Part shown: in pieces, positions 15,790 through 25,283 of the stretch | How positions within the stretch are numbered: the stretch's first letter is position 1 | Layout: every line of letters begins with the position of its first letter | NCBI GenBank assembly: GCA_900319905.1 | Contig: ONQB01000025.1 | Span: 1 to 45,091, forward strand | Source of the DNA: an uncultured Prevotella sp. | Lineage (GTDB): Bacteria; Bacteroidota; Bacteroidia; Bacteroidales; Bacteroidaceae | Reading direction: 5' to 3' | Length of the DNA: 45,091 nt | The notes under the pieces: model-generated | Database searches by the model: none | Seen by the model: only the letters and a program-made list of their open reading frames with translations | Told to the model about the DNA's origin: nothing | Program-made: the position numbers and the translations under genes

Positions 15790-17127
15790 ATGATAGATAC
15801 AGCTGCATTTCAAGGCAAGAAGGCCGCTTACTATACCCTGGGCTGCAAGCTCAATTTCTCCGAGACTTCTACATTTGCTAAGATGTTGTCGGAGATGGGG
15901 GTGGTGCCGGCTGCCGAGGGCGAAAAGGCCGATATATGTCTCATCAATACATGTTCCGTCACCGAAACTGCAGATCATAAATGTCGGCAGGCTATACATC
16001 GCATGGTGAGAGAAAACGAGGGAGCCTTTGTCGTGGTGACGGGTTGCTATGCGCAGTTGGAGAGTGAGACGGTGAGTAAGATAGATGGTGTGGACCTTGT
16101 GTTGGGTTCCAATGAGAAAGCCAATCTCATCCAATACCTTTCAGACGCATGGAGCATGCCTCACGAGGGTCATCTGCACCGTTACCACCACGTGAAGACC
16201 AAAGATATCCAGACATTTCAGCCTTCCTGTTCGCGTGGTAACCGCACGCGTTATTTCCTGAAGGTGCAAGATGGTTGCAACTATTTCTGTACCTATTGCA
16301 CCATTCCATATGCACGTGGTTTCTCGCGCAACCCTACCATTGCCTCGTTGGTGGCACAGGCTGAGCAGGCTGCAAAGGAAGGAGGTAAGGAGATAGTGCT
16401 TACTGGCGTGAACATTGGCGACTTTGGACGTACTACCGGCGAAAGTTTCTTGGATCTTGTCAAGGCGTTGGACCAGGTGGAAGGCATCAAGCGTTATCGT
16501 ATCAGTTCGCTGGAGCCTGATTTGATTGACGATGCCCTTATCGACTATTGTGCCCACAGCCGCGCCTTCATGCCACACTTCCACATTCCCTTGCAGAGTG
16601 GTAACGACGAGGTACTTCGCCTCATGCACCGTCGCTACACGCGTGACGTGTTTGCCCACAAAATCAACCTTATCAAGCAGGAGATGCCCGATGCTTTCAT
16701 TGGCGTTGACGTGATGGTGGGCTGTCGTGGCGAGCGTCCGGAGTATTTTGAGGATTGTTATCAGTTTCTCGACTCACTGCCAGTGACCCAGCTCCATGTG
16801 TTTCCTTACTCAGAACGCCCCGGCACCTCTGCCTTGGCCATTAAATACAAGGTGAGCGACAAGGATAAGAAACTGCGGGCCCACCGGTTGTTGCAACTGT
16901 CAGACGAGAAGACTACTGCTTTCTATGCCGCCCACATCGGGCAGGAGGCGCAGGTGCTGTTTGAGAAGGCGGCTCATGGCAAGGCTATGCATGGCTTTAC
17001 CGAGAACTATATCAGAGTGGAGCTTCCGCCATCACTTGCATCGGACAGCCTTGACAATGAGATTGTCAAGGTCAAACTTGGCGACTTCAATTTTGACAAG
17101 AGCGCATTGCGTGCCATCCTTTTGTAG
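15790..17127 (+). CDS. mtaB: tRNA t6A37 methylthiotransferase MtaB
   Basis: Radical SAM enzyme that converts t6A at position 37 of tRNAs to ms2t6A. 445 aa. The N-terminal UPF0004 domain carries the auxiliary 4Fe-4S ligands Cys19 (TLGCKLN), Cys55 (NTCSVT) and Cys86 (GCYAQ). The radical SAM motif CNYFCTYC gives Cys163, Cys167 and Cys170. A C-terminal TRAM-like domain occupies the last 60 or so residues. The opening TLGCKLNFSET and NTCSVTETAD favour MtaB over MiaB or RimO. The glycosyltransferase gene follows in the same direction but is probably unrelated in function. Confidence 0.92.
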   Translation: MIDTAAFQGKKAAYYTLGCKLNFSETSTFAKMLSEMGVVPAAEGEKADICLINTCSVTETADHKCRQAIHRMVRENEGAFVVVTGCYAQLESETVSKIDGVDLVLGSNEKANLIQYLSDAWSMPHEGHLHRYHHVKTKDIQTFQPSCSRGNRTRYFLKVQDGCNYFCTYCTIPYARGFSRNPTIASLVAQAEQAAKEGGKEIVLTGVNIGDFGRTTGESFLDLVKALDQVEGIKRYRISSLEPDLIDDALIDYCAHSRAFMPHFHIPLQSGNDEVLRLMHRRYTRDVFAHKINLIKQEMPDAFIGVDVMVGCRGERPEYFEDCYQFLDSLPVTQLHVFPYSERPGTSALAIKYKVSDKDKKLRAHRLLQLSDEKTTAFYAAHIGQEAQVLFEKAAHGKAMHGFTENYIRVELPPSLASDSLDNEIVKVKLGDFNFDKSALRAILL

Positions 17128-17209
17128 TTGGTCAGGTGACTATATATAATAAGGTGTAGACTTCTTGGGTTAGCGGTCTATATTTATGAATTATCAACAT
17201 CTTCGAAAC

Positions 17210-18223
17210 ATGCGAACGGCAATCGTGATATTGAATTGGAATGGGAAAACCATGATGGAAAAGTACTTGCCAAACGTAATTCAGAACAGTTCTGAGGACG
17301 GTGAGGTATGGGTGGCAGACAATGCTTCCACCGATGGCTCTTTGGCTTTTGTTCATGAGAAGTTTCCCACGGTCAAGACCATCAAGCTGGACCGTAACTA
17401 TGGTTTTGCCGAAGGCTACAACCGTGCGTTGGCAGAGATCAAGTCCGACTACTACGTGCTGCTTAATTCCGACGTTGAGGTGACACACCACTGGCTCACC
17501 CCTTTGATAGAATATATGGACAACCACCAGGACGTGGCGGCGTGCCAGCCCAAACTGCTCTCCATGGCTGATAAGGACAGTTTTGAGTATGCGGGTGCGT
17601 CGGGCGGTTACCTCGACCGTTACGGTTATCCGTTTTGTCGGGGAAGAATCTTCGACACTGTGGAGCGTGACAACGGCCAGTATGACTATCTTGCCGACGT
17701 GCTATGGGCGACGGGTGCCTGCCTGATGATCCGCTCCAAGGACTATTGGGATGAGGGAGGTCTTGATGGTCGCTTCTTCGCACACAACGAGGAGATAGAC
17801 CTTTGCTGGCGCCTTCGTCAGCGTGGTCGCCGCATTGTCTGCCTGCCTGAAAGCGTGGTCTATCATGTAGGTGGTGGTACACTGCCTAAGGCTAATCCGA
17901 TGAAGACCTATCTGAACTTCCGCAATAATCTTACAATGCTCTATAAGAACCTGCCGGACAACGAACTCGGCCGGGTGATGCGCGTGAGATGGCTACTCGA
18001 CTATGTGGCGGCTGCCAAGTTGCTGATCATTGACCATAACTGGCAGGAGTGTAAGGCTGTGATTCGCGGTCGGCGAGCTTTCTACCGTTGGCGTCACGAA
18101 TTCGACAACGACCGTCGCCTGATAGCCAAGACGCGAAGGGCTGACAAGGTGCCGGAGCGTGTGAACTACAGCATTCTTTGGCAATACTACGTCAAAGGAC
18201 ACAAGCATTTCAGTGATCTGTGA
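17210..18223 (+). CDS. family 2 glycosyltransferase
   Basis: GT-A fold glycosyltransferase, 337 aa from the ATG at 17210 (MRTAIVILNWNG). A second ATG at 17186 would add eight residues; the later one gives the N-terminus usual for the family. Motifs are VWVADNASTDGS for nucleotide binding, LNSDVEV as the metal-binding DxD-like site, and NEEIDLCWRLRQRGRRI near the acceptor site. Such enzymes, rhamnosyltransferase-like, usually act in cell-surface polysaccharide synthesis at the inner membrane. No other glycan gene is next to it, so the target is unknown. Confidence 0.88.
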   Translation: MRTAIVILNWNGKTMMEKYLPNVIQNSSEDGEVWVADNASTDGSLAFVHEKFPTVKTIKLDRNYGFAEGYNRALAEIKSDYYVLLNSDVEVTHHWLTPLIEYMDNHQDVAACQPKLLSMADKDSFEYAGASGGYLDRYGYPFCRGRIFDTVERDNGQYDYLADVLWATGACLMIRSKDYWDEGGLDGRFFAHNEEIDLCWRLRQRGRRIVCLPESVVYHVGGGTLPKANPMKTYLNFRNNLTMLYKNLPDNELGRVMRVRWLLDYVAAAKLLIIDHNWQECKAVIRGRRAFYRWRHEFDNDRRLIAKTRRADKVPERVNYSILWQYYVKGHKHFSDL

Positions 18224-18224
18224 A

Positions 18225-18266
18225 TACAAAGGTGGGGGCTGCGCTCAGTGGTTCCCACCTTTTGTA
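18225..18266 (+). terminator. hairpin terminator behind the glycosyltransferase gene
   Basis: TACAAAGGTGGG (18225-18236) pairs with CCCACCTTTTGTA (18254-18266), apart from one bulged T, around a 17-nt loop. It starts directly after the TGA at 18221-18223 and separates the gene from groESL. Confidence 0.7.
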
Positions 18267-18272
18267 CATATA

Positions 18273-18310
18273 ACAACTATATGACAGTTGTGTCAGTTGT
18301 CATACTGACA
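18273..18310. promoter_or_regulatory. cluster of TGACA/TGTCA half-sites upstream of groESL
   Basis: Within 38 nt there are TGACA (18282-18286), TGTCA (18291-18295), TGTCA (18298-18302) and TGACA (18306-18310). They form inverted pairs spaced 4 nt and 3 nt. ACAACT-N7-AGTTGT (18273-18291) overlaps them. No CIRCE element is visible. The cluster lies about 130 nt before groES and could be an operator for a heat-shock or stress regulator. Confidence 0.45.
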
Positions 18311-18438
18311 AATTGTGTCTTCGAGTAATAGTGCGACTAATTGGCACGCTTTTCGTAAGAGAGTAATACGAGTGATCATCGAAAGATGATGCGCAAAGAA
18401 TTAAGTGGATATAATTAAACTTTTAAAGACATACAGAA

Positions 18439-18708
18439 ATGAACATTAAACCATTAGCAGACAGAGTGCTGGTACAACCTGCACCAGCTGAGGAAAAAGT
18501 AGGTGGAATCATTATTCCAGACACAGCCAAAGAGAAACCACAGCGTGGTACGGTAGTGGCTGTTGGCGATGGTACCAAGGATGATCCTATGGTGCTCAAG
18601 GACGGTGACACTGTGCTCTATGGCAAATATTCAGGCACAGAGCTGGAAGTCGAGGGCGAGAAGTACCTCATGATGCGTCAGAGTGACGTGTTGGCAATTG
18701 TGAAATAA
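18439..18708 (+). CDS. groES: co-chaperonin GroES
   Basis: Ten-kDa lid subunit of the GroEL/GroES folding machine, 89 aa, full length. It has the conserved opening [14 protein letters not shown], the mobile loop [20 protein letters not shown] and the closing [14 protein letters not shown]. It caps the GroEL ring with bound ATP to enclose a folding substrate. First gene of the groESL operon. The upstream half-site cluster may regulate it. A small hairpin at 18744-18761 separates it from groEL. Confidence 0.97.
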   Translation: MNIKPLADRVLVQPAPAEEKVGGIIIPDTAKEKPQRGTVVAVGDGTKDDPMVLKDGDTVLYGKYSGTELEVEGEKYLMMRQSDVLAIVK

Positions 18709-18743
18709 TTGCTTCCATCTATTTTTCAATCATATAACACTCA

Positions 18744-20437
<1,694 letters not shown>

Positions 20438-20447
20438 AAAATCATAG

Positions 20448-20489
20448 AAAGGGATTGCGTTGAGAGTTTTCTTGCGCAATCCCTTTTTT
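20448..20489 (+). terminator. intrinsic terminator of groESL
   Basis: AAAGGGATTGCG (20448-20459) pairs with CGCAATCCCTTT (20475-20486), followed by a T-run to 20489. Confidence 0.92.
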
Positions 20490-20552
20490 GTTGCCTGATG
20501 TTTGGGCCTGAGGGAAGAATTGCCTTAATGAATGTTCTTTAACACTAATTAT

Positions 20553-20583
20553 TTTGATGTTTATCAACAATCCCTTAACTTTG
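20553..20583 (+). promoter_or_regulatory. Bacteroides-type promoter of the secreted metalloprotease-like gene
   Basis: TTTG (20553-20556) and TAACTTTG (20576-20583) are separated by 19 nt, an exact fit to the consensus. The ATG at 20638 follows 54 nt after the -7 element. Confidence 0.75.
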
Positions 20584-20637
20584 CATTGACTAGGAAATAA
20601 GAACGCTATACGGAATATTCACTTATCCAGATACTTT

Positions 20638-23046
20638 ATGCACATAAGATCTTTACTATTATCGATACTGTCAGTGTCCGCCACTTTGGGTGCTTGGGCT
20701 CAGACTGAAGGTTCTGCCACGTACTACGACATTACCAGTCATTATCTGAACAATGCCGGATTTGACACATTGATTACCTATGGCAGGTCGGCCACGGGTA
20801 ATATCAACAACGAGATTAACAACGTGGCTTATTGGAACAATAAGACACACGTGACCTATAACTCTGCTGCTGTTATCGAAGTGGGTTCCTCGAAAACATT
20901 CAATGGCGCCGGCGTTCCAGCCACAGCCTTCGACGGTACTACGAAGGGCGGTGTGCTGGCGCTCAGTACGGGCTGGTCTGACTCGCTCCGTTACGTGCAA
21001 AGCATCAAGCTGCCGGCTGGTACCTATCGGCTGACATCGGCGTGGTACAATGGCGACGGAGAGAAGACAGTGGGCAAGAGCCTGCTGGGCTTTGTGATGA
21101 AATACTCCAAAAAGTATTCATCACTCAGTTCCTTCCCTTCTCAGCAGTGGGTGGCTGACACGGTTGAGTTTACCATCACCCGTGCCCAGCAGGGTGATCT
21201 TACCATTGGCTTCGCTGCGCTTGGTCTGCCGTCGCCAAAAGGTAGTGCCGAGTATGCCAAGGTGAGTTGCGACTTTGTCAAGATTTGGCGTACAACACCT
21301 TATGGCAAGGACGATGCTGACATGCAGAAAAGCGAATTGAACACGCTCATCAAGACGGCGACTAAGCTCTACGGAACGGGTGACGGTGTGGATGCCGATA
21401 AGCTAAAAGCTGTTATCGACGAGGCTACGGCACTCTGCAATGACAGTGATGCAACACGTGAAGATGCCATGGTCATGGAAGAGAAGCTCAACGCAGCTAT
21501 TCTTGCTTATCACTATGCCAATCCTACGGGCAAGACGCCAACCATCACTACCAACAAGCGCATGGCTCGTGGTGCTACGATGGCATTCGGCCGTATGACA
21601 CTCGTCTCCAATGGTGCAACCATCACTGAACGTGGCTTCTGCTATGGCACGAATCCCAATCCTACGATCAACGATAATCGCACTTCCGAGACCATCAAGC
21701 CCTCTTCGGTGGTCATCTATGTCATCGACAGTCTGCAGCCCAGCACGCGATACTACATGCGCCCCTATGCCATCACCAGTGGCTACCGTGTGGTGTACGG
21801 AGATGTACAGAAGTTCTATACCCTGCCCAACGGAACTATCACCTATAGCGTGCGCTCGGGTGATGACAATACTGGCGCTCGGGCACGTATCTTGGATGCC
21901 ACAAAGGATGCCGTGAACTATTGGAATAACCTGACCAGCATCAAGGGCTTCCATGTCAATGTGGGTTATGAGAGTGGCACGCCGACGGCCGACTGCAGTT
22001 ACGGCGGTTGGATACGTGTGGGCTCCAGGACGTCTTATCAGCGCACGGGTACTTTGCTCCACGAGATGCTTCATGGTGTGGGCGTGGGTACCTGCGGCTT
22101 CTGGTATGACAACGACAACTTCCGTGAGCGTCGCGACGGCAGCAACCGCTCGACGGGTCATTGGTTGGGCGACCGTGCCAACGATGTGGTACGCTTCCTC
22201 GACAACAGTGAGACCGAGCAGCTCAATGGCGACTATCAGCATCTGTGGCCTTATGGCGTCAATGGTGCCAATGAGGACAATGGCTCACGTGATCTTTATA
22301 TCGCCAACTCGCTCGTCTGTCAGGCGCTGTGTGAGGATGGACTGCCTGCCACGTCTAACATCAACTTCGCAGCTCCCTACTATGCTTTCGACCAGGAAGA
22401 TACCATTAAGTACTACATTAAGAGCGAGTCAGAGAGCTATGGACTCTACACTTCCTTCCTTAAGGAGAATGACGACAAGACGCTTAACTGGACAACGATG
22501 ACAACGGCTGAGGCCTCGCTCAATGACAGTGCCGCATGGTATGTCACCTTCAATCCAAAGACTTGCTATTACACCTTCACCAACGTTGCCACCAAGGACC
22601 AGATTGCTTATACCTCCGGTGTGTTTAAGGCCAAAGCCAATGCAGCTACCACAGAGTCACGGTTGCAGTTGATGCGCGGCCGTGTAGACGTGGTCAGTGG
22701 TTTTGAGCCCCGTGGTTATTACCTGGCTCGTCCTGAGAATGTAGCCAGTCCTCACTGCCTGGGTGCCAGTGCCAACAACAAGGTGTCACCTCTGACGTTT
22801 AACTATGCCAATACGCAGTCGCGGCTCAGATGGCTCATACTTACTGAAGAAGAGGCTCAGCAACTTGACGCTATTCACCAGGCAACGGGCATTGTGAAGA
22901 TTGTCAGCGATCAGACGGTGGAAAAGCAGACATCATACGACGTCTTCAATCTCAGCGGACAATGTGTTCGTCGCAATGCCAGCTCGTTGAAGGGTCTGCC
23001 AAGTGGCATCTATATTGTGAATGGAAGGAAGATGGTCGTCAGATAA
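20638..23046 (+). CDS. multidomain secreted protein with HExxH metalloprotease-like centre and T9SS-type tail
   Basis: An 802-aa exported protein. The signal peptide (1-21) ends AWA-QTEG. Residues about 25-220 look like a beta-sandwich (carbohydrate-binding-like), about 225-290 a helical FIVAR-like segment, and about 300-390 a fibronectin III-like domain with GFCYGTNPNPT. Residues about 400-560 hold the zinc-binding motif LLHEMLHGVGVG (His475, Glu476, His479, Gly482). At the position of the third metzincin His there is Thr485, so a different third ligand or loss of activity must be considered. About 590-740 looks like a beta-trefoil or lectin-like region. The tail (about 760-802, with NLSGQCV and GIYIVNGRKMVVR) resembles type IX secretion C-terminal domains. 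Domain borders are by eye. Confidence 0.8.
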   Translation: MHIRSLLLSILSVSATLGAWAQTEGSATYYDITSHYLNNAGFDTLITYGRSATGNINNEINNVAYWNNKTHVTYNSAAVIEVGSSKTFNGAGVPATAFDGTTKGGVLALSTGWSDSLRYVQSIKLPAGTYRLTSAWYNGDGEKTVGKSLLGFVMKYSKKYSSLSSFPSQQWVADTVEFTITRAQQGDLTIGFAALGLPSPKGSAEYAKVSCDFVKIWRTTPYGKDDADMQKSELNTLIKTATKLYGTGDGVDADKLKAVIDEATALCNDSDATREDAMVMEEKLNAAILAYHYANPTGKTPTITTNKRMARGATMAFGRMTLVSNGATITERGFCYGTNPNPTINDNRTSETIKPSSVVIYVIDSLQPSTRYYMRPYAITSGYRVVYGDVQKFYTLPNGTITYSVRSGDDNTGARARILDATKDAVNYWNNLTSIKGFHVNVGYESGTPTADCSYGGWIRVGSRTSYQRTGTLLHEMLHGVGVGTCGFWYDNDNFRERRDGSNRSTGHWLGDRANDVVRFLDNSETEQLNGDYQHLWPYGVNGANEDNGSRDLYIANSLVCQALCEDGLPATSNINFAAPYYAFDQEDTIKYYIKSESESYGLYTSFLKENDDKTLNWTTMTTAEASLNDSAAWYVTFNPKTCYYTFTNVATKDQIAYTSGVFKAKANAATTESRLQLMRGRVDVVSGFEPRGYYLARPENVASPHCLGASANNKVSPLTFNYANTQSRLRWLILTEEEAQQLDAIHQATGIVKIVSDQTVEKQTSYDVFNLSGQCVRRNASSLKGLPSGIYIVNGRKMVVR

Positions 23047-23089
23047 ACGGCATTCTTTTTTGAACATACCTATTGGGGGGGGATGTATT

Positions 23090-23218
23090 AAAATTGGAGA
23101 AGTTCAGAAGTCCGGAAGTTCAGAAGTTCAGTCATTACTATAATGACACCTTATTATCAGATACTTATGCATTTGACTGAACTTCTGAACTTCCGGACTT
23201 CTGAACTTCTCCAATTTT
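23090..23218. repeat. octamer-built inverted repeat with perfect 45-nt arms
   Basis: Arms 23090-23134 and 23174-23218 are perfect reverse complements with a 39-nt spacer. Each arm consists of an AAAATTGGA-like outer end and four 8-nt units: GAAGTTCA, GAAGTCCG, GAAGTTCA, GAAGTTCA (23099-23130), then GTCA. It belongs to the same family as the elements at 9,696 and 29,368. It lies 43 nt behind the secreted protease-like gene and directly after a run of eight G (23075-23082). Confidence 0.9.
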
Positions 23219-23282
23219 GATATACCCTCCTTTTTGTTTGGTGTTAATCTCAGGGTCAGCAGACCTTTGTCGTTACGAGAAG

Positions 23283-23370
23283 GTGAGGCGTTCGCCACAA
23301 TCGTGTGAGGCGTTCGCCACAATTGTGTGTGGCGTTCGCCACAGCTGTGTGAGGCGTTCGCCACAGTTTG
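23283..23370. repeat. four tandem 22-bp repeats
   Basis: Copies at 23283-23304, 23305-23326, 23327-23348 and 23349-23370 follow the pattern GTGAGGCGTTCGCCACAATCGT. The core GGCGTTCGCCACA is identical in all four, and differences are confined to the fourth base and the last four to five. Each core contains GGCG-TT-CGCC, so each copy can form a small hairpin; the third has the longest stem (TGTGGCG/CGCCACA). There are no spacers, so it is not a CRISPR array. Confidence 0.9.
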
Positions 23371-23454
23371 TCGTACCGACAGATGGACACTTCCATGCAA
23401 TCTAAGTAAAGGCAAAAATCCATTCGTGCTGGTAGAATAAAATTGGCTATTTAT

Positions 23455-23485
23455 TTTGCTATTCTTCTCGATTTCACTAATTTTG
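23455..23485 (+). promoter_or_regulatory. promoter of the amino-sugar salvage operon, abutting the start codon
   Basis: TTTG (23455-23458) and TAATTTTG (23478-23485) are separated by 19 nt, an exact consensus match. Only 4 nt (CAAT) separate the -7 element from the ATG at 23490, so the transcript probably begins at or next to the start codon. Confidence 0.7.
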
Positions 23486-23489
23486 CAAT

Positions 23490-23720
23490 ATGAAAGTCAA
23501 ATTACATGTCAATTGGAAAAAGGTGATTGTGTTCCTGCTCATCTCCGCAGGTCTCATTTACCTTACGCACTCATTGCTCATGTCTATCGGTATCGTGCTT
23601 TTGCTGTTTGTGGTCGACGCTCTGTTGGCCAACTATGAATATCGTAAGCAGACAAAGGCGTTTTTTGACGACTTGCGTCGAGACGAAGAACAGCGCAAGA
23701 CGGATCAGCATAACAAGTAA
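23490..23720 (+). CDS. small membrane protein of unknown function
   Basis: A 76-aa protein with a basic N-terminus, a hydrophobic region at about 11-48 that could form one long or two short membrane helices, and a charged C-terminal tail (about 49-76: EYRKQTKAFFDDLRRDEEQRK) likely to be cytoplasmic and helical. The ATG is the only Met before the first membrane segment, which supports the start even though the promoter leaves almost no leader. First gene of a tight operon, with the kinase-RapZ fusion starting 7 nt downstream. I do not recognise a family. Confidence 0.75.
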   Translation: MKVKLHVNWKKVIVFLLISAGLIYLTHSLLMSIGIVLLLFVVDALLANYEYRKQTKAFFDDLRRDEEQRKTDQHNK

Positions 23721-23726
23721 TTTACA

Positions 23727-25283
23727 ATGGAGCAACTGACAAAGCTATATACAGAATGGGCGGGTCAGGCTCCTGCGCATGTGGAGAAAATCGCAGGTGC
23801 AGGGAGCAACCGTCAATACTACCGACTGACGGCGCCGGATGGCAGTACGGTCGTCGGAGTCATTGGAACGAGCAAGGACGAGGATCATGCCTTTATCACC
23901 ATTTGCCGTCATTTCAATGAGCGTCACCTGCCGGTGCCCCGTCTGCTCGCGGTCAGCGACGACGAGATGCGCTATCTACAGAGTGACCTGGGTGACCGGT
24001 CGCTGTTTGAAGCCATCAAGGGTGGACGTGAGGCCGGTGGCCGTTATAACCTTGAGGAACAACGGCTGCTGAAACGCACCATCCGCGCACTCCCTGCGCT
24101 GCAGATCAGTGGGGCAGTGGGCATGGACTGGGACGCCTGCTATCCGCAGCCTTACTTTGACGAGGACAGTGTGTTGTTCGATCTGAACTATTTCAAATAC
24201 TGTTTTCTTAAACCCACCGAGCTTGACTTCCATGAGATGAAGTTGGAAGCCAGTTTCCGTCGTCTGGCCAAGGATCTGACATCGGAATCGTGCGATGGTT
24301 TCCTCTATCGTGATTTTCAGGCGCGTAATGTCATGCTCGACAAAGATGACAACCCGTATTTCATAGACTTCCAGGGTGGCCGTCGTGGTCCTTTCTACTA
24401 TGATGTGGCCTCGTTTCTGTGGCAAGCCTCTGCGCGCTATTCCTTCAAACTGCGGCGTGAGCTCATAGCAGAATACTATGATGCGCTGAAGCAATATATA
24501 GAGGTGCCGAGCACGCGCCATTTTGCCGCACGTCTGACGCTGTTTGTGCTGTTCCGTACGTTGCAGGTGCTCGGAGCCTATGGCTTCCGCGGTTACTTTG
24601 AGCATAAACAGCACTTCATCGACAGTATTCCACCTGCTATGGACAACCTGCGCGACTTGCTGAAGTTGCGTGAGGATGTCTTGCCCTATCCCTATTTGCG
24701 TGATGTACTGACCCGTCTCACTCAATTGCCTCAGTTTGCCCATAAGGAAACACCGGTGAAGCCGCGTACCGACGGACTGAAAACCACCAAGAATGATATC
24801 TATCCTTCGCATCCGCAAGATGGACTGCCTACATATTCCAAATACGACGGCAAGGGACCGCTGAAGGTGCTGGTCTACAGCTTCTCCTATCGCAAGGGTA
24901 TTCCCGAAGATCCGTCGGGCAACGGGGGTGGCTACGTGTTCGATTGCCGTAGTACGCACAATCCCGGACGCTATGAGCCCTACAAGAAGTTGACTGGACT
25001 TGACGAACCGGTTATCCGTTTCCTTGAGGACGACGGAGAGATACTGGAATTCCTCAATCATGTCTATGCCTTGGCCGACAAGCATGTTGCCCGTTACATC
25101 CAGCGTGGCTTTACCCATCTGATGTTCTGCTTTGGCTGTACCGGTGGTCAGCACCGCAGTGTGTACAGCGCACAGCATCTGGCAGAACATATTCATGAGA
25201 AATTCGGGGTGGAGGTGCAAGTCGTGCATCGTGAACAGAACATAGAACAAGTGATGCCAGCACAAGAGGTGAATCATGGATAA
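23727..25283 (+). CDS. AmgK-like amino-sugar kinase fused to a RapZ C-terminal domain
   Basis: A 518-aa two-domain protein. Residues about 1-330 are an APH-fold kinase with catalytic loop YRDFQARNVML (Asp196, Asn201) and metal-binding Asp214 in FIDFQGGRRGP, resembling AmgK, the anomeric kinase of N-acetylmuramate and N-acetylglucosamine. Residues about 378-500 match the RapZ C-terminal domain: YSFSYRKG, VFDCRSTHNPGR, LTGLDEPV and CFGCTGGQHRSVYSAQHLAEHI (Cys471). The N-terminal P-loop domain of RapZ is absent. In enterobacteria that C-terminal half binds glucosamine-6-phosphate and controls GlmS through a small RNA. A MurU-like gene downstream supports a cell-wall sugar salvage role. That the RapZ part senses an amino-sugar phosphate to tune the kinase is inference. 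Confidence 0.85.
   Translation: MEQLTKLYTEWAGQAPAHVEKIAGAGSNRQYYRLTAPDGSTVVGVIGTSKDEDHAFITICRHFNERHLPVPRLLAVSDDEMRYLQSDLGDRSLFEAIKGGREAGGRYNLEEQRLLKRTIRALPALQISGAVGMDWDACYPQPYFDEDSVLFDLNYFKYCFLKPTELDFHEMKLEASFRRLAKDLTSESCDGFLYRDFQARNVMLDKDDNPYFIDFQGGRRGPFYYDVASFLWQASARYSFKLRRELIAEYYDALKQYIEVPSTRHFAARLTLFVLFRTLQVLGAYGFRGYFEHKQHFIDSIPPAMDNLRDLLKLREDVLPYPYLRDVLTRLTQLPQFAHKETPVKPRTDGLKTTKNDIYPSHPQDGLPTYSKYDGKGPLKVLVYSFSYRKGIPEDPSGNGGGYVFDCRSTHNPGRYEPYKKLTGLDEPVIRFLEDDGEILEFLNHVYALADKHVARYIQRGFTHLMFCFGCTGGQHRSVYSAQHLAEHIHEKFGVEVQVVHREQNIEQVMPAQEVNHG

Noticed and set aside
18224-18438. CIRCE/HrcA operator before groES
   Set aside because: I looked for TTAGCACTC-N9-GAGTGCTAA and found nothing close to it.
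21403-22242. 279-codon open frame on the minus strand
   Set aside because: Antisense to the secreted metalloprotease-like gene, with no signal, family motif or promoter.
23283-23370. Possible CRISPR array
   Set aside because: The repeats are directly adjacent with no unique spacers and there are no cas genes nearby.
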